Made by a program: the position numbers and the translations under genes. Shown piece after piece: positions 27,414 to 35,769 of a stretch of 64,000 nucleotides of DNA; the first letter of the stretch is position 1; each line of letters starts with the position of its first letter. Source of the stretch: Sphingobacteriaceae bacterium (lineage in GTDB: Bacteria; Bacteroidota; Bacteroidia; B-17B0; Aurantibacillaceae); contig NVQB01000001.1 in assembly GCA_002319075.1 (NCBI GenBank), forward strand, positions 310,001 through 374,000, in the 5' to 3' direction. The notes below the pieces were generated by a model. That model did not search any database. It was given only the letters and a program-made list of their open reading frames with translations, and was not told the origin of the DNA.

Positions 27414-27695
27414 ATGGTTCGAAATTTTTGTTGTTTAATTTGTTGATTTCGTAACTTCTTGTAATTCAGAGTTAATCTAGGTTCGACCACTACTTTACGC
27501 CGTCCAATATTATAGACGTTATTGACTACTATAATTTTAAAAATCCATTGATCCAAATCACCGCAATTTCTTGCTTGGCGACAACAATTCTTCGACGGAG
27601 CGTACCTAACAATTATTAGTTGAGCTTAATATGTAAAAAGAATGTGAAAGTTAGGAGTAATAGTGCGATTTTTGCAGAAATTTAGACGTGAGGTT
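27414..27695. other. Intergenic spacer with possible -7 box
   Basis: About 280 bp with no gene. A near-consensus -7 box GATTTTTG (about 27667-27674) lies just upstream of CorA. It argues against the GTG at 27663 and for the ATG at 27696 as the CorA start. No other structure seen. Confidence 0.4.
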
Positions 27696-28652
27696 ATGAT
27701 AGAAATTTTATTAAAGAACAGCCAAATAATTAAGGTCAATAACACCGACGAGATTTCTAATAATTTAGATTTTCATGTGATCCAATTTATCGATTACACA
27801 CCTCAGGAAATCAAATGGGTAGAGGAAAAATTCGGTGCGGATTTGTCTATCATGAAAAATTTCGAAGACATTGAAATCAGTTCTCACTTATTAGCTGGAA
27901 AAGATCAGGTGGCATTTCACATTTCATTGCCATATTATAAGGAAGAAAAGGTGCTTGTCGAAGCTCCTATCTTTTTTATAATTACTTCCAAAGGCCTTTT
28001 TTTCTTTTCAAATTCAGAAGTGGATGTTTTCATTAATAAAAACTATTCAAGCAAATATTCTCAAATGCAAAAATTCTCAGAAACAAAAGATGTTTTAAAA
28101 TTCCATATGGAGTTTATCTCTGACTATTTCGCTGACATCACAGAAAGCGAAACAAAAAAGGTAAAAGCACTGTCAAGCACCATTTTATTGGATAAGAAAT
28201 TTTCCAATGACGTGATGGATCTTATTACAAGATGCAATTTCAATAACCTGCTCATAAAAGAATCCTTAATCGAAACCACCAGAGTTTTCAATTTGTACAA
28301 GAAAAGTACGTGGGAACAAAAAATAGACATTAAAGATACGATAGAAACTGAGCTTAACGATCTTTCGGTTGTTTCTGATTACATTCAATTTAATTTTGAT
28401 CGCTTAGATGACTTAAAGGAAAATGTCTCGAACAAGATTGATCTCGAACAAAATTATATTTTTAAAATGCTTACCGTTGTTACTGTGTGTATCTCTTTGC
28501 CAACATTAATTGCAGGCGTATATGGGATGAACTTTGAACATATGCCTGAACTCAAATCTTCATTTGGATATCCTATTATACTTGTGGTAATGATTTTGTC
28601 TGCAATTCTCCCATTTATTTATTTCAAGAAAAAAAAGTGGCTGAAACACTAA
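27696..28652 (+). CDS. CorA-family Mg2+/Co2+ transporter
   Basis: 318 residues from the ATG at 27696. A soluble alpha/beta and coiled-helix N-terminal domain (~1-240) precedes two C-terminal membrane helices; the first ends in the CorA signature YGMN (LIAGVYGMNFEHMPEL). It forms a pentameric divalent-cation channel in the inner membrane. The C-terminal KKKKW tail is basic, as in CorA. The GTG at 27663 is a poor alternative start because it overlaps the likely -7 box. Confidence 0.93.
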   Translation: MIEILLKNSQIIKVNNTDEISNNLDFHVIQFIDYTPQEIKWVEEKFGADLSIMKNFEDIEISSHLLAGKDQVAFHISLPYYKEEKVLVEAPIFFIITSKGLFFFSNSEVDVFINKNYSSKYSQMQKFSETKDVLKFHMEFISDYFADITESETKKVKALSSTILLDKKFSNDVMDLITRCNFNNLLIKESLIETTRVFNLYKKSTWEQKIDIKDTIETELNDLSVVSDYIQFNFDRLDDLKENVSNKIDLEQNYIFKMLTVVTVCISLPTLIAGVYGMNFEHMPELKSSFGYPIILVVMILSAILPFIYFKKKKWLKH

Positions 28653-28787
28653 GCTTATATTTTTTATAAAAACAAGCATTATTTGGAAAACAATTAGAGA
28701 AAATATGCGAATTGTTATTTATTAGATGTTTATTCTACGAAAATCCTAGACCTTTTTAAAAGCCACTCGTTTGATGCTGTCGATTTT

Positions 28788-28982
28788 TTAATGTGTAAGA
28801 TAAGGTTCAGCTTCAACGAAGTGTATAAAATCATTAATTGCTGTTAAATCACTCACCAAAAAATCAATGGGCTTATTAAAATCGGTACGCTCGATTTTGT
28901 GCGGCGAAATGGCTTTTTGTAATCGTCTGGATTCCAATAAATTTAATGGTTGTAGGTTCGAACTGGGTAACTTTCTTTCCGC
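28788..28982 (-). pseudogene. Possible remnant of a gene 3' end
   Basis: A 65-codon open frame on the minus strand with no start codon: ...LLESRRLQKAISPHK, then RTDFNKPIDFLVSDL and a natural-looking end FIHFVEAEPYLTH-stop. The upstream stop is TAA immediately before the frame. It reads like the C-terminus of a degraded protein, not recognised. Flanking copies of AAAAGCCA near 28758 and 29000 may mark a deletion or insertion. Confidence 0.3.
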
Positions 28983-28999
28983 TTACTTTTATTACCTTT

Positions 29000-29030
29000 A
29001 AAAGCCATCTGTTTACACAGGTGGCTTTTT
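29000..29030. terminator. Hairpin terminator AAAAGCCAtCTG / CAGgTGGCTTTTT
   Basis: 12-bp stem with one mismatch and short TTTACA loop, flanked by A and T runs, located just after the AraC gene stop (29051, minus). It can stop transcription from both strands. Confidence 0.8.
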
Positions 29031-29050
29031 AGCTTTCTGCAAATCAGCAT

Positions 29051-29998
29051 TTATAGCATACTCCACTTCTTGGGCTTCACGCCAATATGTTGTTCAAATA
29101 CTCTTCCAAAATGACTTAGGTTGCTAAAGCCCAATTTATAACCTACCTCAGATACGGAAAGGTTATCTTCCTTAAGTAGCCTGGCTGCTTCTTTCATGCG
29201 AATGTGTTGATAGTAATCGTAAATGCCCATCCCAAAAACCTGGGTGAATAATTTTCTCAGCTTTAGTTCATTCATGCCTGCCAGTTTTACCAATTTTGAT
29301 ACAGGTACTGGTGTATCCAAGCGTTTTGTCAATACATCTCTTACTTTGTAAATTAACAGCACCTCTTTTGCCGTTAAGTCTTTCTGCTTAATGTCTTTAC
29401 GTTTTTTGAGATCACGAAATAAAAAATAAATTAGTTCGAGCGTTTTTAATTTAAAAAAGAAATTTTCAAGTTTAGCATCTTTTGTTCTTGTTAGTTCATT
29501 GGCTACTCTTATGATGTCTTCAGACATTATTTCTTCCATCCAAAACACGGTGTCTTCCTCAAAAAGCTCAAAAAAATGCTTGTCATCTTTAAGTTGTTCC
29601 CGTAGATGCTTTAAGGTTACTAAAATTACAATCTGCTTTTTGTGTAAATTCTTTTCAAATTTAATTTCGTCGTACAAATTCAAAGTTCGTATTTGCACAT
29701 GCGGTATTTCTTCAATTAATGTATGACCAGAATTTTCGTCGGGTATTAGTTCATCATCAAAAATATTATTAAAAGAGATCAACAAGCTAGGTTCAAAATT
29801 ACGGGAGATCTTCCTTTGAAATAAAAAATCTTCTTTTGAAACAAGGCTTCTTATCATCATCGCCATGTCTGGTAAATAGTCGTAAACCTGCAAATTAATA
29901 AACCCCAATTTAGTTACCTGCTCCCTGATTCCAGAAGAATATTCAACCCCAAGTTTTTTACCCAGCTCAAGAAACTTCTGTAAGTCGTTTGCTTTCAT
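29051..29998 (-). CDS. AraC-family transcriptional regulator
   Basis: 315 residues: N-terminal ligand/sensor region of unknown type and C-terminal AraC HTH pair (~225-315; LVKLAGMNELKLRKLFTQVF, and VSEVGYKLGFSNLSHFGRVF). It is divergent from the FAD monooxygenase gene with a short shared promoter (29999-30082), so it most likely controls that gene in response to an aromatic or drug-like compound. Confidence 0.92.
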   Translation of the reverse strand: MKANDLQKFLELGKKLGVEYSSGIREQVTKLGFINLQVYDYLPDMAMMIRSLVSKEDFLFQRKISRNFEPSLLISFNNIFDDELIPDENSGHTLIEEIPHVQIRTLNLYDEIKFEKNLHKKQIVILVTLKHLREQLKDDKHFFELFEEDTVFWMEEIMSEDIIRVANELTRTKDAKLENFFFKLKTLELIYFLFRDLKKRKDIKQKDLTAKEVLLIYKVRDVLTKRLDTPVPVSKLVKLAGMNELKLRKLFTQVFGMGIYDYYQHIRMKEAARLLKEDNLSVSEVGYKLGFSNLSHFGRVFEQHIGVKPKKWSML

Positions 29999-30056
29999 TT
30001 GATTTATTCGACTATTAATACAATTAATAAGGCTATTTTATCAATAAAAATACAAA

Positions 30057-30064
30057 TAATTTTG
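30057..30064 (+). promoter_or_regulatory. -7 box TAATTTTG of the monooxygenase gene
   Basis: Exact TAnnTTTG match. It lies inside the long reading frame that begins at 29999, which supports the ATG at 30083 as the real start. Confidence 0.6.
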
Positions 30065-30082
30065 CCTTATAAATTAAAGAAT

Positions 30083-31195
30083 ATGAAAAGAACAGTATTA
30101 ATTTCAGGGGCAAGCATTGCAGGGTTAACAATGGCTTATTGGATGAATCGTTATGGTTACAAAGTAACAGTGGTGGAAATCGGACCAGCACCCCGTTTGG
30201 GTGGATCACCCATTGATGTGCGTGGCGATTCATTGGATATAGCAAAACGTATGAATATACTTGAAGCCATTAAAGCCGCCAAGTTGCAAACAAAAGGACT
30301 TCAGTTTATGAATGCTGACAATGAAAAGCAGGGACTCATGCTAGTTGAAGAAATTGGGGCTATCAGGCCCGGCGATGATACTGAAATCCGTAGAGATGAT
30401 TTGGTAAATATTCTTTATTCAGTAGCACAGGGCGATGTGATATATAAATTTAATAATCACATTTCAGCCATTGAGCAGGATCACAACAAAGTCACTGTTA
30501 CATTTAAAGATAAAGCAATTGAAGAGTTTGATTTTGTTATTGGGGCCGATGGTATTCATTCGGGAGTTCGGAAGTTAGTATTTGGACCTGAGGATCAATT
30601 TGCTCATTTTTTAAATTTTTACTTTTCTATTTTGCCGGTCGATAAAAGTCTGGGGGAGTTAAACTATTGCCAAATGTATAATACTCCAAACACAATGGCA
30701 GCTGTGTATTATTACAACAGTGGTATAGCGGATGCTATCCTTACTTTTAAGGCCGGCGAGAAAATAACTTATGATTTTAAAGATATTGAAGCTCAAAAGA
30801 AAATTGTCATAAATGCTTTTGAAGGTATAGGATGGAAAGTTCCGCATCTCATTGAAGAAATTAAAAACAGTAAAAATTTTTATCTCAGTCAGGGCTGTCA
30901 AATAAAAATGCCAAACTGGACGAATGAAAGAGTTGCGTTGATTGGCGATGCGGGTTACGCACCTGCTTTTCCAACAGGTATGGGAAGCACATTGGCAATG
31001 CATGGCGCTACAATACTTGCAGACGCAATGGCTGAAAACGAAGACTACAAAATAGCGTTCAAAAAATATAATGAAACCTTCCGACCAGTTGTCAATCGTA
31101 TGCAGGAAACAGTTTATTCCGGTATATCTTTTCTAATGCCTGATACTGAAGAAGCTATTAACGAAAGAAATAAAGGAACGAATAATCTATCATGA
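30083..31195 (+). CDS. FAD-dependent monooxygenase (TetX/aromatic hydroxylase type)
   Basis: 370 residues from the ATG at 30083. FAD-binding GxGxxG variant ISGASIAGLTMAYWMN (~6-21), DG motif VIGADGIHSGVR (~155) and GD motif GDAGYAPAFPTGMGS (~290). It hydroxylates a small aromatic or polycyclic compound using NAD(P)H and O2. TetX and related drug-modifying enzymes belong here, but sequence alone does not show tetracycline activity. Divergent AraC control supports an inducible detoxification role. Confidence 0.88.
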   Translation: MKRTVLISGASIAGLTMAYWMNRYGYKVTVVEIGPAPRLGGSPIDVRGDSLDIAKRMNILEAIKAAKLQTKGLQFMNADNEKQGLMLVEEIGAIRPGDDTEIRRDDLVNILYSVAQGDVIYKFNNHISAIEQDHNKVTVTFKDKAIEEFDFVIGADGIHSGVRKLVFGPEDQFAHFLNFYFSILPVDKSLGELNYCQMYNTPNTMAAVYYYNSGIADAILTFKAGEKITYDFKDIEAQKKIVINAFEGIGWKVPHLIEEIKNSKNFYLSQGCQIKMPNWTNERVALIGDAGYAPAFPTGMGSTLAMHGATILADAMAENEDYKIAFKKYNETFRPVVNRMQETVYSGISFLMPDTEEAINERNKGTNNLS

Positions 31196-31326
31196 AAAAA
31201 TTACTGTTAAAGGGTATGGTGGTGCAAAACAATAATAATAACTATAGTTTGACGGATTTATGCTGAAACTCAATTATTTTCTCTAAATCCCATATAAAAA
31301 AGTTAGATATTTCTCCCTCGTTACCC
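31196..31326. other. Intergenic spacer before the repeat array
   Basis: About 130 bp after the monooxygenase. It has no gene; a stretch ATTTCTCCCTCGTTACCCGC near 31307 looks like an interrupted copy of the tRNA-Ser acceptor-end motif seen in the repeats. Confidence 0.4.
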
Positions 31327-31770
31327 GCAGATAAATACAAAAGGATTGAGCTTTGCTCAATCCTTTTTTGTTTGACATAAGCGCATAAAGCCCTTCAGCT
31401 TTAATGCGTGAAATGGCAAACAAAAATGAAGGCTTGTTTTTCACAAGCCGCCTTTTGGATTATGACTCTGGGAGTGATTGGGATCAGCGGAGCTAATCCT
31501 ATTTCTCCGCAGATAAATACAAAAGGATTGAGCTTTGCTCAATCCTTTTTTGTTTGACATAAGCGCATAAAGCCCTTCAGCTTTAATGCGTGAAATGGCA
31601 AACAAAAATGAAGGCTTGTTTTTCACAAGCCGCCTTTTGAATTATGACTCTGGGAGTGATTGGGATCTGCGGAGCTAATCCTATTTCTCCGCAGATAAAT
31701 ACAAAAGGATTGAGCTTTGCTCAATCCTTTTTTGTTTGACATAAGCGCATAAAGCCCTTCAGCTTTAATG
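31327..31770 (+). repeat. 182-bp tandem repeat, 2.4 copies, structured
   Basis: Copy 1 is 31327-31508, copy 2 is 31509-31690, and a partial copy runs 31691-~31770. The two full copies differ at about two positions. Each unit holds a terminator-like hairpin (AAAAGGATTGAGC / GCTCAATCCTTTT), a long imperfect inverted repeat (TTTGTTTG...CAAACAAA around AAAGC/GCTTT and GCGCAT/ATGCG), a second hairpin (GGCTTG / CAAGCC), and ends with AATCCTATTTCTCCGC, nearly identical to the tRNA-Ser 3' end. No open frame is plausible. Confidence 0.9.
31339..31369 (+). terminator. Intrinsic terminator inside repeat copy 1
   Basis: 13-bp stem AAAAGGATTGAGC / GCTCAATCCTTTT with a TTT loop, then a T-run. Recurs at 31521 and 31703 in copies 2 and 3. 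Confidence 0.85.
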
Positions 31771-31879
31771 TGTAGTTGTACTTGTTTCTTTTAAACATAA
31801 AAATACCCCCATTAAGTCTCTAACTTTTTGAGGGCAGTCTATTACATATCGCCTTTTTTATAGTGTATACAAAGATATT

Positions 31880-32012
31880 CTATTTTTTTACTGCTGCTTT
31901 AAACATAGTATCAAGCTCGCTTACATTATCTTCTAATAAAAAAAGTCTTTAAGCAGTGATTCTAATCTACCGTCAGTGTTTTTAATATTATAAATGGATT
32001 GGCATGTGAGTA
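31880..32012 (-). pseudogene. Frameshifted gene remnant
   Basis: Minus strand reads SIYNIKNTDGRLESLLKDFF, then after a one-base shift in a T7 tract continues LLEDNVSELDTMFKAAVKK-stop. This looks like a C-terminus broken at a homopolymer, with the upstream part missing. It overlaps nothing functional except the edge of the USP promoter. Parent family not recognised. Confidence 0.3.
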
Positions 32013-32016
32013 ATAG

Positions 32017-32081
32017 TGACATTAATCACTTAATTAGCAGACCTACATCACGATGCTGTGCTTACTGCAAGCGTATTTTTG
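32017..32081 (+). promoter_or_regulatory. Island promoter A: USP-Mla operon
   Basis: Distal site TGACATTAATCA (32017-32028), weaker proximal site AGACCTACATCA (32039-32050) 22 bp on, then exactly 23 bp to the perfect -7 box TATTTTTG (32074-32081). The whole element lies inside the longest reading frame of the USP, so it also fixes the start at 32099. Confidence 0.82.
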
Positions 32082-32098
32082 AAGTAAAACTAAAACCG

Positions 32099-32905
32099 AT
32101 GAAAGCAATAATCGCGGGAACAGATTTTACACCCTCATCACAAAATGCTTGTAGATATGCAGCTTTACTGGCATTAAAACTCAATTGCAAGCTAACTATA
32201 TTTAATCTCTTTCAGGCGCCGGTCTTACATTCAAATTCGGGTTTGTATGGGATCTCTTACATGTCTGTAAAAAAGACAAGCGAGAAGCAAGTGGATGAAT
32301 TTATTAAAGATCTTGTCAAAGAATTTCCCTCTCTTAAAATAAGTGCTTTAACAACCACTGGTGCTTTTGAAGAGGAGCTGGAGGTTTTCGTTGCCAGGCA
32401 TAAGGTTGCAGCTGTGGTGATGGGACTCCAGGCCAAAGACAGAATTTCGAGATTTATTTATGGAAGTCATGGCGTTAAAGTCGCAGGAAAAATAAATGCC
32501 CCGGTGATCATTGTTCCGGAGCGTTACAAAGATCATCGTCTTGAAACAATCTTGTTAGCGGTAGATAATGCCGAAAAACTTAAGAATTCATCGTTAAAAT
32601 TACTGGAAGCCTTTTCGACCAATACTCAATCGCAGGTAAAATTGCTGCATGTGCGAACCCCTGAAGAAGTATTAAGCCCGCGAGAAACCAGTTTCGTTAA
32701 GATCAATAAATCGCCTGTAGAAGTAAAAGTAGTAAGATCTAAAACAATAGAAAATGGCATCAGGAATTTTTGCAGCGACAAACAAACAGATCTTGTTACA
32801 GTGATCAGCAAAAAGCATTCAGTGCTTTATAATTTATTCAACGAATCCGTTACAAAGCGTGTATGCTTCACCGCCAATGTACCTGTTCTAGCGATCCATG
32901 AATAA
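32099..32905 (+). CDS. Universal stress protein, tandem Usp domains
   Basis: 268 residues from the ATG at 32099. Two Usp domains (~1-138 and ~142-268): first begins MKAIIAGTDFTPSSQNACRY and carries VVMGLQAK...GSHGVKVAGKINAPVIIVP; second ends VTKRVCFTANVPVLAIHE. Usp proteins bind ATP or AMP and support survival in stasis and hypoxia. It leads an operon with an unknown 106-aa protein and the MlaEFD transporter. The upstream in-frame start at 31994 is rejected because the promoter occupies that stretch. Confidence 0.92.
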   Translation: MKAIIAGTDFTPSSQNACRYAALLALKLNCKLTIFNLFQAPVLHSNSGLYGISYMSVKKTSEKQVDEFIKDLVKEFPSLKISALTTTGAFEEELEVFVARHKVAAVVMGLQAKDRISRFIYGSHGVKVAGKINAPVIIVPERYKDHRLETILLAVDNAEKLKNSSLKLLEAFSTNTQSQVKLLHVRTPEEVLSPRETSFVKINKSPVEVKVVRSKTIENGIRNFCSDKQTDLVTVISKKHSVLYNLFNESVTKRVCFTANVPVLAIHE

Positions 32906-32914
32906 TTTTAAGTG

Positions 32915-33235
32915 ATGGACCTATTACCTGCATACGACATGGCCAGTAAGACCATCAACGCCCTGATTAAAAAAGCATATACCTCTGATTTTTTAATGGA
33001 TCATGAAACGGACTGCCTGCACTGCCAGGAAACAAGCAGGGCTTTATCTCGCAATAAATTCACAATTAATGAGGTTTACAGATTTGAAGGAAACACAGAT
33101 CCGGCAGATGAGATGATCGTTTTTACTATTTCTTCTACTGATAGAAAAAGCAAAGGTTTTGTTGTTAACACGTATGTAATTTACTCCGGTTATAAATCAC
33201 AAAAGCTCGTTGAGCATTTGCCTAAAAAAATCTAA
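32915..33235 (+). CDS. Hypothetical protein in the USP-Mla operon
   Basis: 106 residues, not recognised. It begins MDLLPAYDMASKTINALIKK and has an HETDCLHCQETSRAL stretch with two Cys and a His that could bind metal or respond to redox. The second half resembles an NTF2/beta sheet. A GTG precedes the ATG; I use the ATG at 32915. Its stop overlaps the MlaE start by 1 bp, so it is tightly coupled to the transporter genes. Confidence 0.65.
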   Translation: MDLLPAYDMASKTINALIKKAYTSDFLMDHETDCLHCQETSRALSRNKFTINEVYRFEGNTDPADEMIVFTISSTDRKSKGFVVNTYVIYSGYKSQKLVEHLPKKI

Positions 33236-34002
33236 TGAAAGGGTCATCATTTACATCTTTCCTGGAAGAATGCGGAGAGATTTCCCGTTTCGGTTGGAGG
33301 TTCCTAAAAGAAGGGTTTCGTCCCAGGTACGAAATACAGGAGTTTCTGAGACAATGCTATTTCATAGGCAATAAGTCGTTGCCGTTGGTAGCAATAACAG
33401 CTTTCATCATGGGGCTAGTCATTACGATACAATCCCGACCTACTTTGGTTGAGTTTGGTGCAGAGGCCTGGCTTCCAAAAATGGTGTCTGTTTCTTTAAT
33501 AAGGGAAATAGCGCCAGTGATAACGGCACTGATTTGCGCGGGAAAGATAGGATCCGGAATTGGCGCCGAACTCGGGTCTATGAAGGTAACGGAGCAGATC
33601 GACGCAATGGAAGTATCAGGGACTAATCCATTTAAATACCTGGTGGTAACACGGGTAATGGCTAGCACATTTATGATACCGGTACTGGTGATACTCGCTG
33701 ATTTTATTTCTTTGTATGGCGCCTACCTTGGTACAAATATTCATGGGCTTGTAAAATGGGACTTGTTCTGGAGTCAGGTGTTTGCCACACTTACCTTCAG
33801 CGACGTGTTTCCTTCTATTATTAAAACTTTTTTCTTTGGTTTCATTATTGGTCTTGTTGGATGTTACAAAGGGTATAAAACCATTAAGGGTACCGAAGGT
33901 GTAGGCTTATCGGCCAATTCTGCGGTGGTTGTGTCTTCGCTTCTGGTGTTTATAATTGATCTGATAGCCGTGCAAATAATTGACGTATTAAAGTTAACAT
34001 GA
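33235..34002 (+). CDS. mlaE: MlaE-family ABC permease
   Basis: 255 residues with 5-6 membrane helices and the MlaE/YrbE signature: GLVITIQSRPTLVEFGAE, REIAPVITALICAGKIGSGI, GAELGSMKVTEQIDAMEV and GFIIGLVGCYKGY. It is the permease of an MCE-type phospholipid transporter between the outer and inner membranes. Its end overlaps MlaF by 4 bp. Confidence 0.95.
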   Translation: MKGSSFTSFLEECGEISRFGWRFLKEGFRPRYEIQEFLRQCYFIGNKSLPLVAITAFIMGLVITIQSRPTLVEFGAEAWLPKMVSVSLIREIAPVITALICAGKIGSGIGAELGSMKVTEQIDAMEVSGTNPFKYLVVTRVMASTFMIPVLVILADFISLYGAYLGTNIHGLVKWDLFWSQVFATLTFSDVFPSIIKTFFFGFIIGLVGCYKGYKTIKGTEGVGLSANSAVVVSSLLVFIIDLIAVQIIDVLKLT

Positions 34003-34775
34003 TCACTGACGACGTAATAGAGAAAAAGACCAAAACTTCAGCCACAGAAGTGCCGGTGATCAGGTTAGAACATGTGTTTAAATCATTTGGCGATAACCAT
34101 GTCTTGTCGGATTTCACTTTCAGTTTAAGAAAAGGTGAAAACGTAGTTGTTTTGGGAAAATCAGGATCCGGGAAATCGGTGCTTATCAAATGTATAATTG
34201 GCCTGATCCAGTCCGATTCGGGAATCATCAATGTTCTTGGGAATAACATTCCTGAAATAACTCATGAACAACTAAATGATCTTAGAAGCCGCATTGGCTT
34301 TCTTTTTCAAAGCAACGCTCTGTACGATTCCATGACCGTAAAAGAGAACCTGGAGTTTCCGCTGCGGCGTCATAAAGAAAAATACACAAAGCATCAGGAA
34401 GAGGCCTTAATTAAAGAGGTGTTAAACAGTGTCGGGCTTTTTCACACACTCAACATGCGTCCTGCGGAATTATCAGGAGGCATGCGTAAACGGATTGCAT
34501 TGGCCAGAACCCTTATTTTGAAGCCCGAAATAATCTTGTACGATGAACCCACCACCGGTCTCGATCCAATTACTGGAAGGGAAATAAGTAAACTCATGCG
34601 CGAACTGGCCGCTAAATACACAACCTCTTCGTTAATCATATCACACGATATCAATTGCGTTAAGATAGTAGCAGATAAAATAGTTATGCTGATAGAAGGT
34701 AAATGTTACGCGCAGGGCACTTACGAAGAACTAAAGACATCGTCGGATCCTAAAATAAAAATGTTTTTCGAATAA
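33999..34775 (+). CDS. mlaF: MlaF-type ABC ATPase
   Basis: 258 residues with Walker A GKSGSGKSVLIK (~48), Q-loop LFQSNALYDSMTV, ABC signature LSGGMRKRIALART (~155), Walker B IILYDEPTTGLDP and switch His SHDINC. The G-G-M-R-K-R signature is typical for Mla/Ttg2A ATPases. It is followed 1 bp later by the MCE gene. Confidence 0.95.
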   Translation: MITDDVIEKKTKTSATEVPVIRLEHVFKSFGDNHVLSDFTFSLRKGENVVVLGKSGSGKSVLIKCIIGLIQSDSGIINVLGNNIPEITHEQLNDLRSRIGFLFQSNALYDSMTVKENLEFPLRRHKEKYTKHQEEALIKEVLNSVGLFHTLNMRPAELSGGMRKRIALARTLILKPEIILYDEPTTGLDPITGREISKLMRELAAKYTTSSLIISHDINCVKIVADKIVMLIEGKCYAQGTYEELKTSSDPKIKMFFE

Positions 34776-34776
34776 T

Positions 34777-35736
34777 ATGAAACCAGCACAACAAAATATC
34801 CGCGTCGGCGTATTTGTATTGGCAGCTTTGCTGACCTTAATTGCCGCATTGTATTTTATAGGTAACAAGCAAAATTTGTTTGGCAGTACCTTCCGCATTG
34901 CCGCCAGATTCTATAATGTAAATGGTCTTACAAAAGGAAACAATGTACGTTTCGCTGGAATTGACATAGGGACCGTAGCAAGTGTAAAGGTTGTGAATGA
35001 TTCTTCAGTATATGTTGTTATGGTCATTCAAAATGATATGAACCCTTTCATCCGAATCAATGCGATCGCCTCCGTGGGCACGGATGGGTTGATGGGAAAT
35101 AAACTCGTGAACATTAATGCGGGGGCGAGTGATGCACCGGTTATTAAAGAGGGCCAGATGCTGCAGACCCTGCGACCTGTAGAAATGGATGTGATGGTAC
35201 GCACCCTTGATATAACTAACCAAAACCTGGAAGTAATCACTTCTAATCTCAAACATATCACCAATAAAATAAATAGCGAGAACAGCCTTTGGAATATTTT
35301 AATGGATACTGTTATTGCTGCCAATGTAAAATCCTCTTTTGTAAATATAGAAACGATGAGTTCCGGTGGAGTTCGGGTAATTGATAATTTGGAAAACGTT
35401 ACCGGAAAAGTAAGGCGCGGTGAGGGAAGTCTTGGCTCGTTGGTTACTGACACTGCGATAGCTTCTAACTTAAGAAGTGCGGTTAAATCTTTGAAATTTG
35501 CAGGCGACACAGTGAAACAAATCTCGGAAGACCTTTCGTATGTTATCCGTAAACTCAAAAGTGGCGAAGGCTCGGCAGGGAAATTGCTAACCGACACAAC
35601 GCTTGTGTACAATCTTAATCAGGGCGTTCTTTCAGTAAAAAAAGGAGCAGAGAGTTTTGACGAAAATATGACAGCTCTGCATGGCTCATGGCCTTTCAAA
35701 AAATATTTTAAAAAGCAGACGAAACAAAAAAAATAA
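34777..35736 (+). CDS. mlaD: MlaD-type MCE substrate-binding protein
   Basis: 319 residues: N-terminal membrane anchor (VGVFVLAALLTLIAALYFIG), one MCE domain (~38-120; GLTKGNNVRFAGIDIGTVASV), then an amphipathic helical region with repeated GEGSLGSLVTD / GEGSAGKLLTD motifs. It presents phospholipid to MlaE in the periplasm. Inclusion of an MCE system behind a stress operator is unusual and suggests envelope repair during stasis. Confidence 0.93.
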   Translation: MKPAQQNIRVGVFVLAALLTLIAALYFIGNKQNLFGSTFRIAARFYNVNGLTKGNNVRFAGIDIGTVASVKVVNDSSVYVVMVIQNDMNPFIRINAIASVGTDGLMGNKLVNINAGASDAPVIKEGQMLQTLRPVEMDVMVRTLDITNQNLEVITSNLKHITNKINSENSLWNILMDTVIAANVKSSFVNIETMSSGGVRVIDNLENVTGKVRRGEGSLGSLVTDTAIASNLRSAVKSLKFAGDTVKQISEDLSYVIRKLKSGEGSAGKLLTDTTLVYNLNQGVLSVKKGAESFDENMTALHGSWPFKKYFKKQTKQKK

Positions 35737-35769
35737 AGCTGTAAACCGAGTTTTAAAACGATAAATCTC

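Noticed and set aside
28930-28990. A tRNA-like stretch (GGTTCGAACTGGG) as a tRNA gene
   Set aside because: It has a T-loop-like word but no matching acceptor, D or anticodon stems.
31327-31770. Possible CRISPR array
   Set aside because: The repeat unit is 182 bp in direct tandem with no unique spacers, and no cas genes are present.
27282-32000. Integrated genomic island bounded by tRNA-Ser and the tRNA-like repeats
   Set aside because: No integrase, relaxase or phage gene is present between them, and the intervening genes look chromosomal; kept only as a question about the repeats.
31994-32098. Upstream start for the 32099 universal stress protein
   Set aside because: The extra 35 codons contain both operators and the -7 box; the Usp domain begins exactly at the ATG at 32099.
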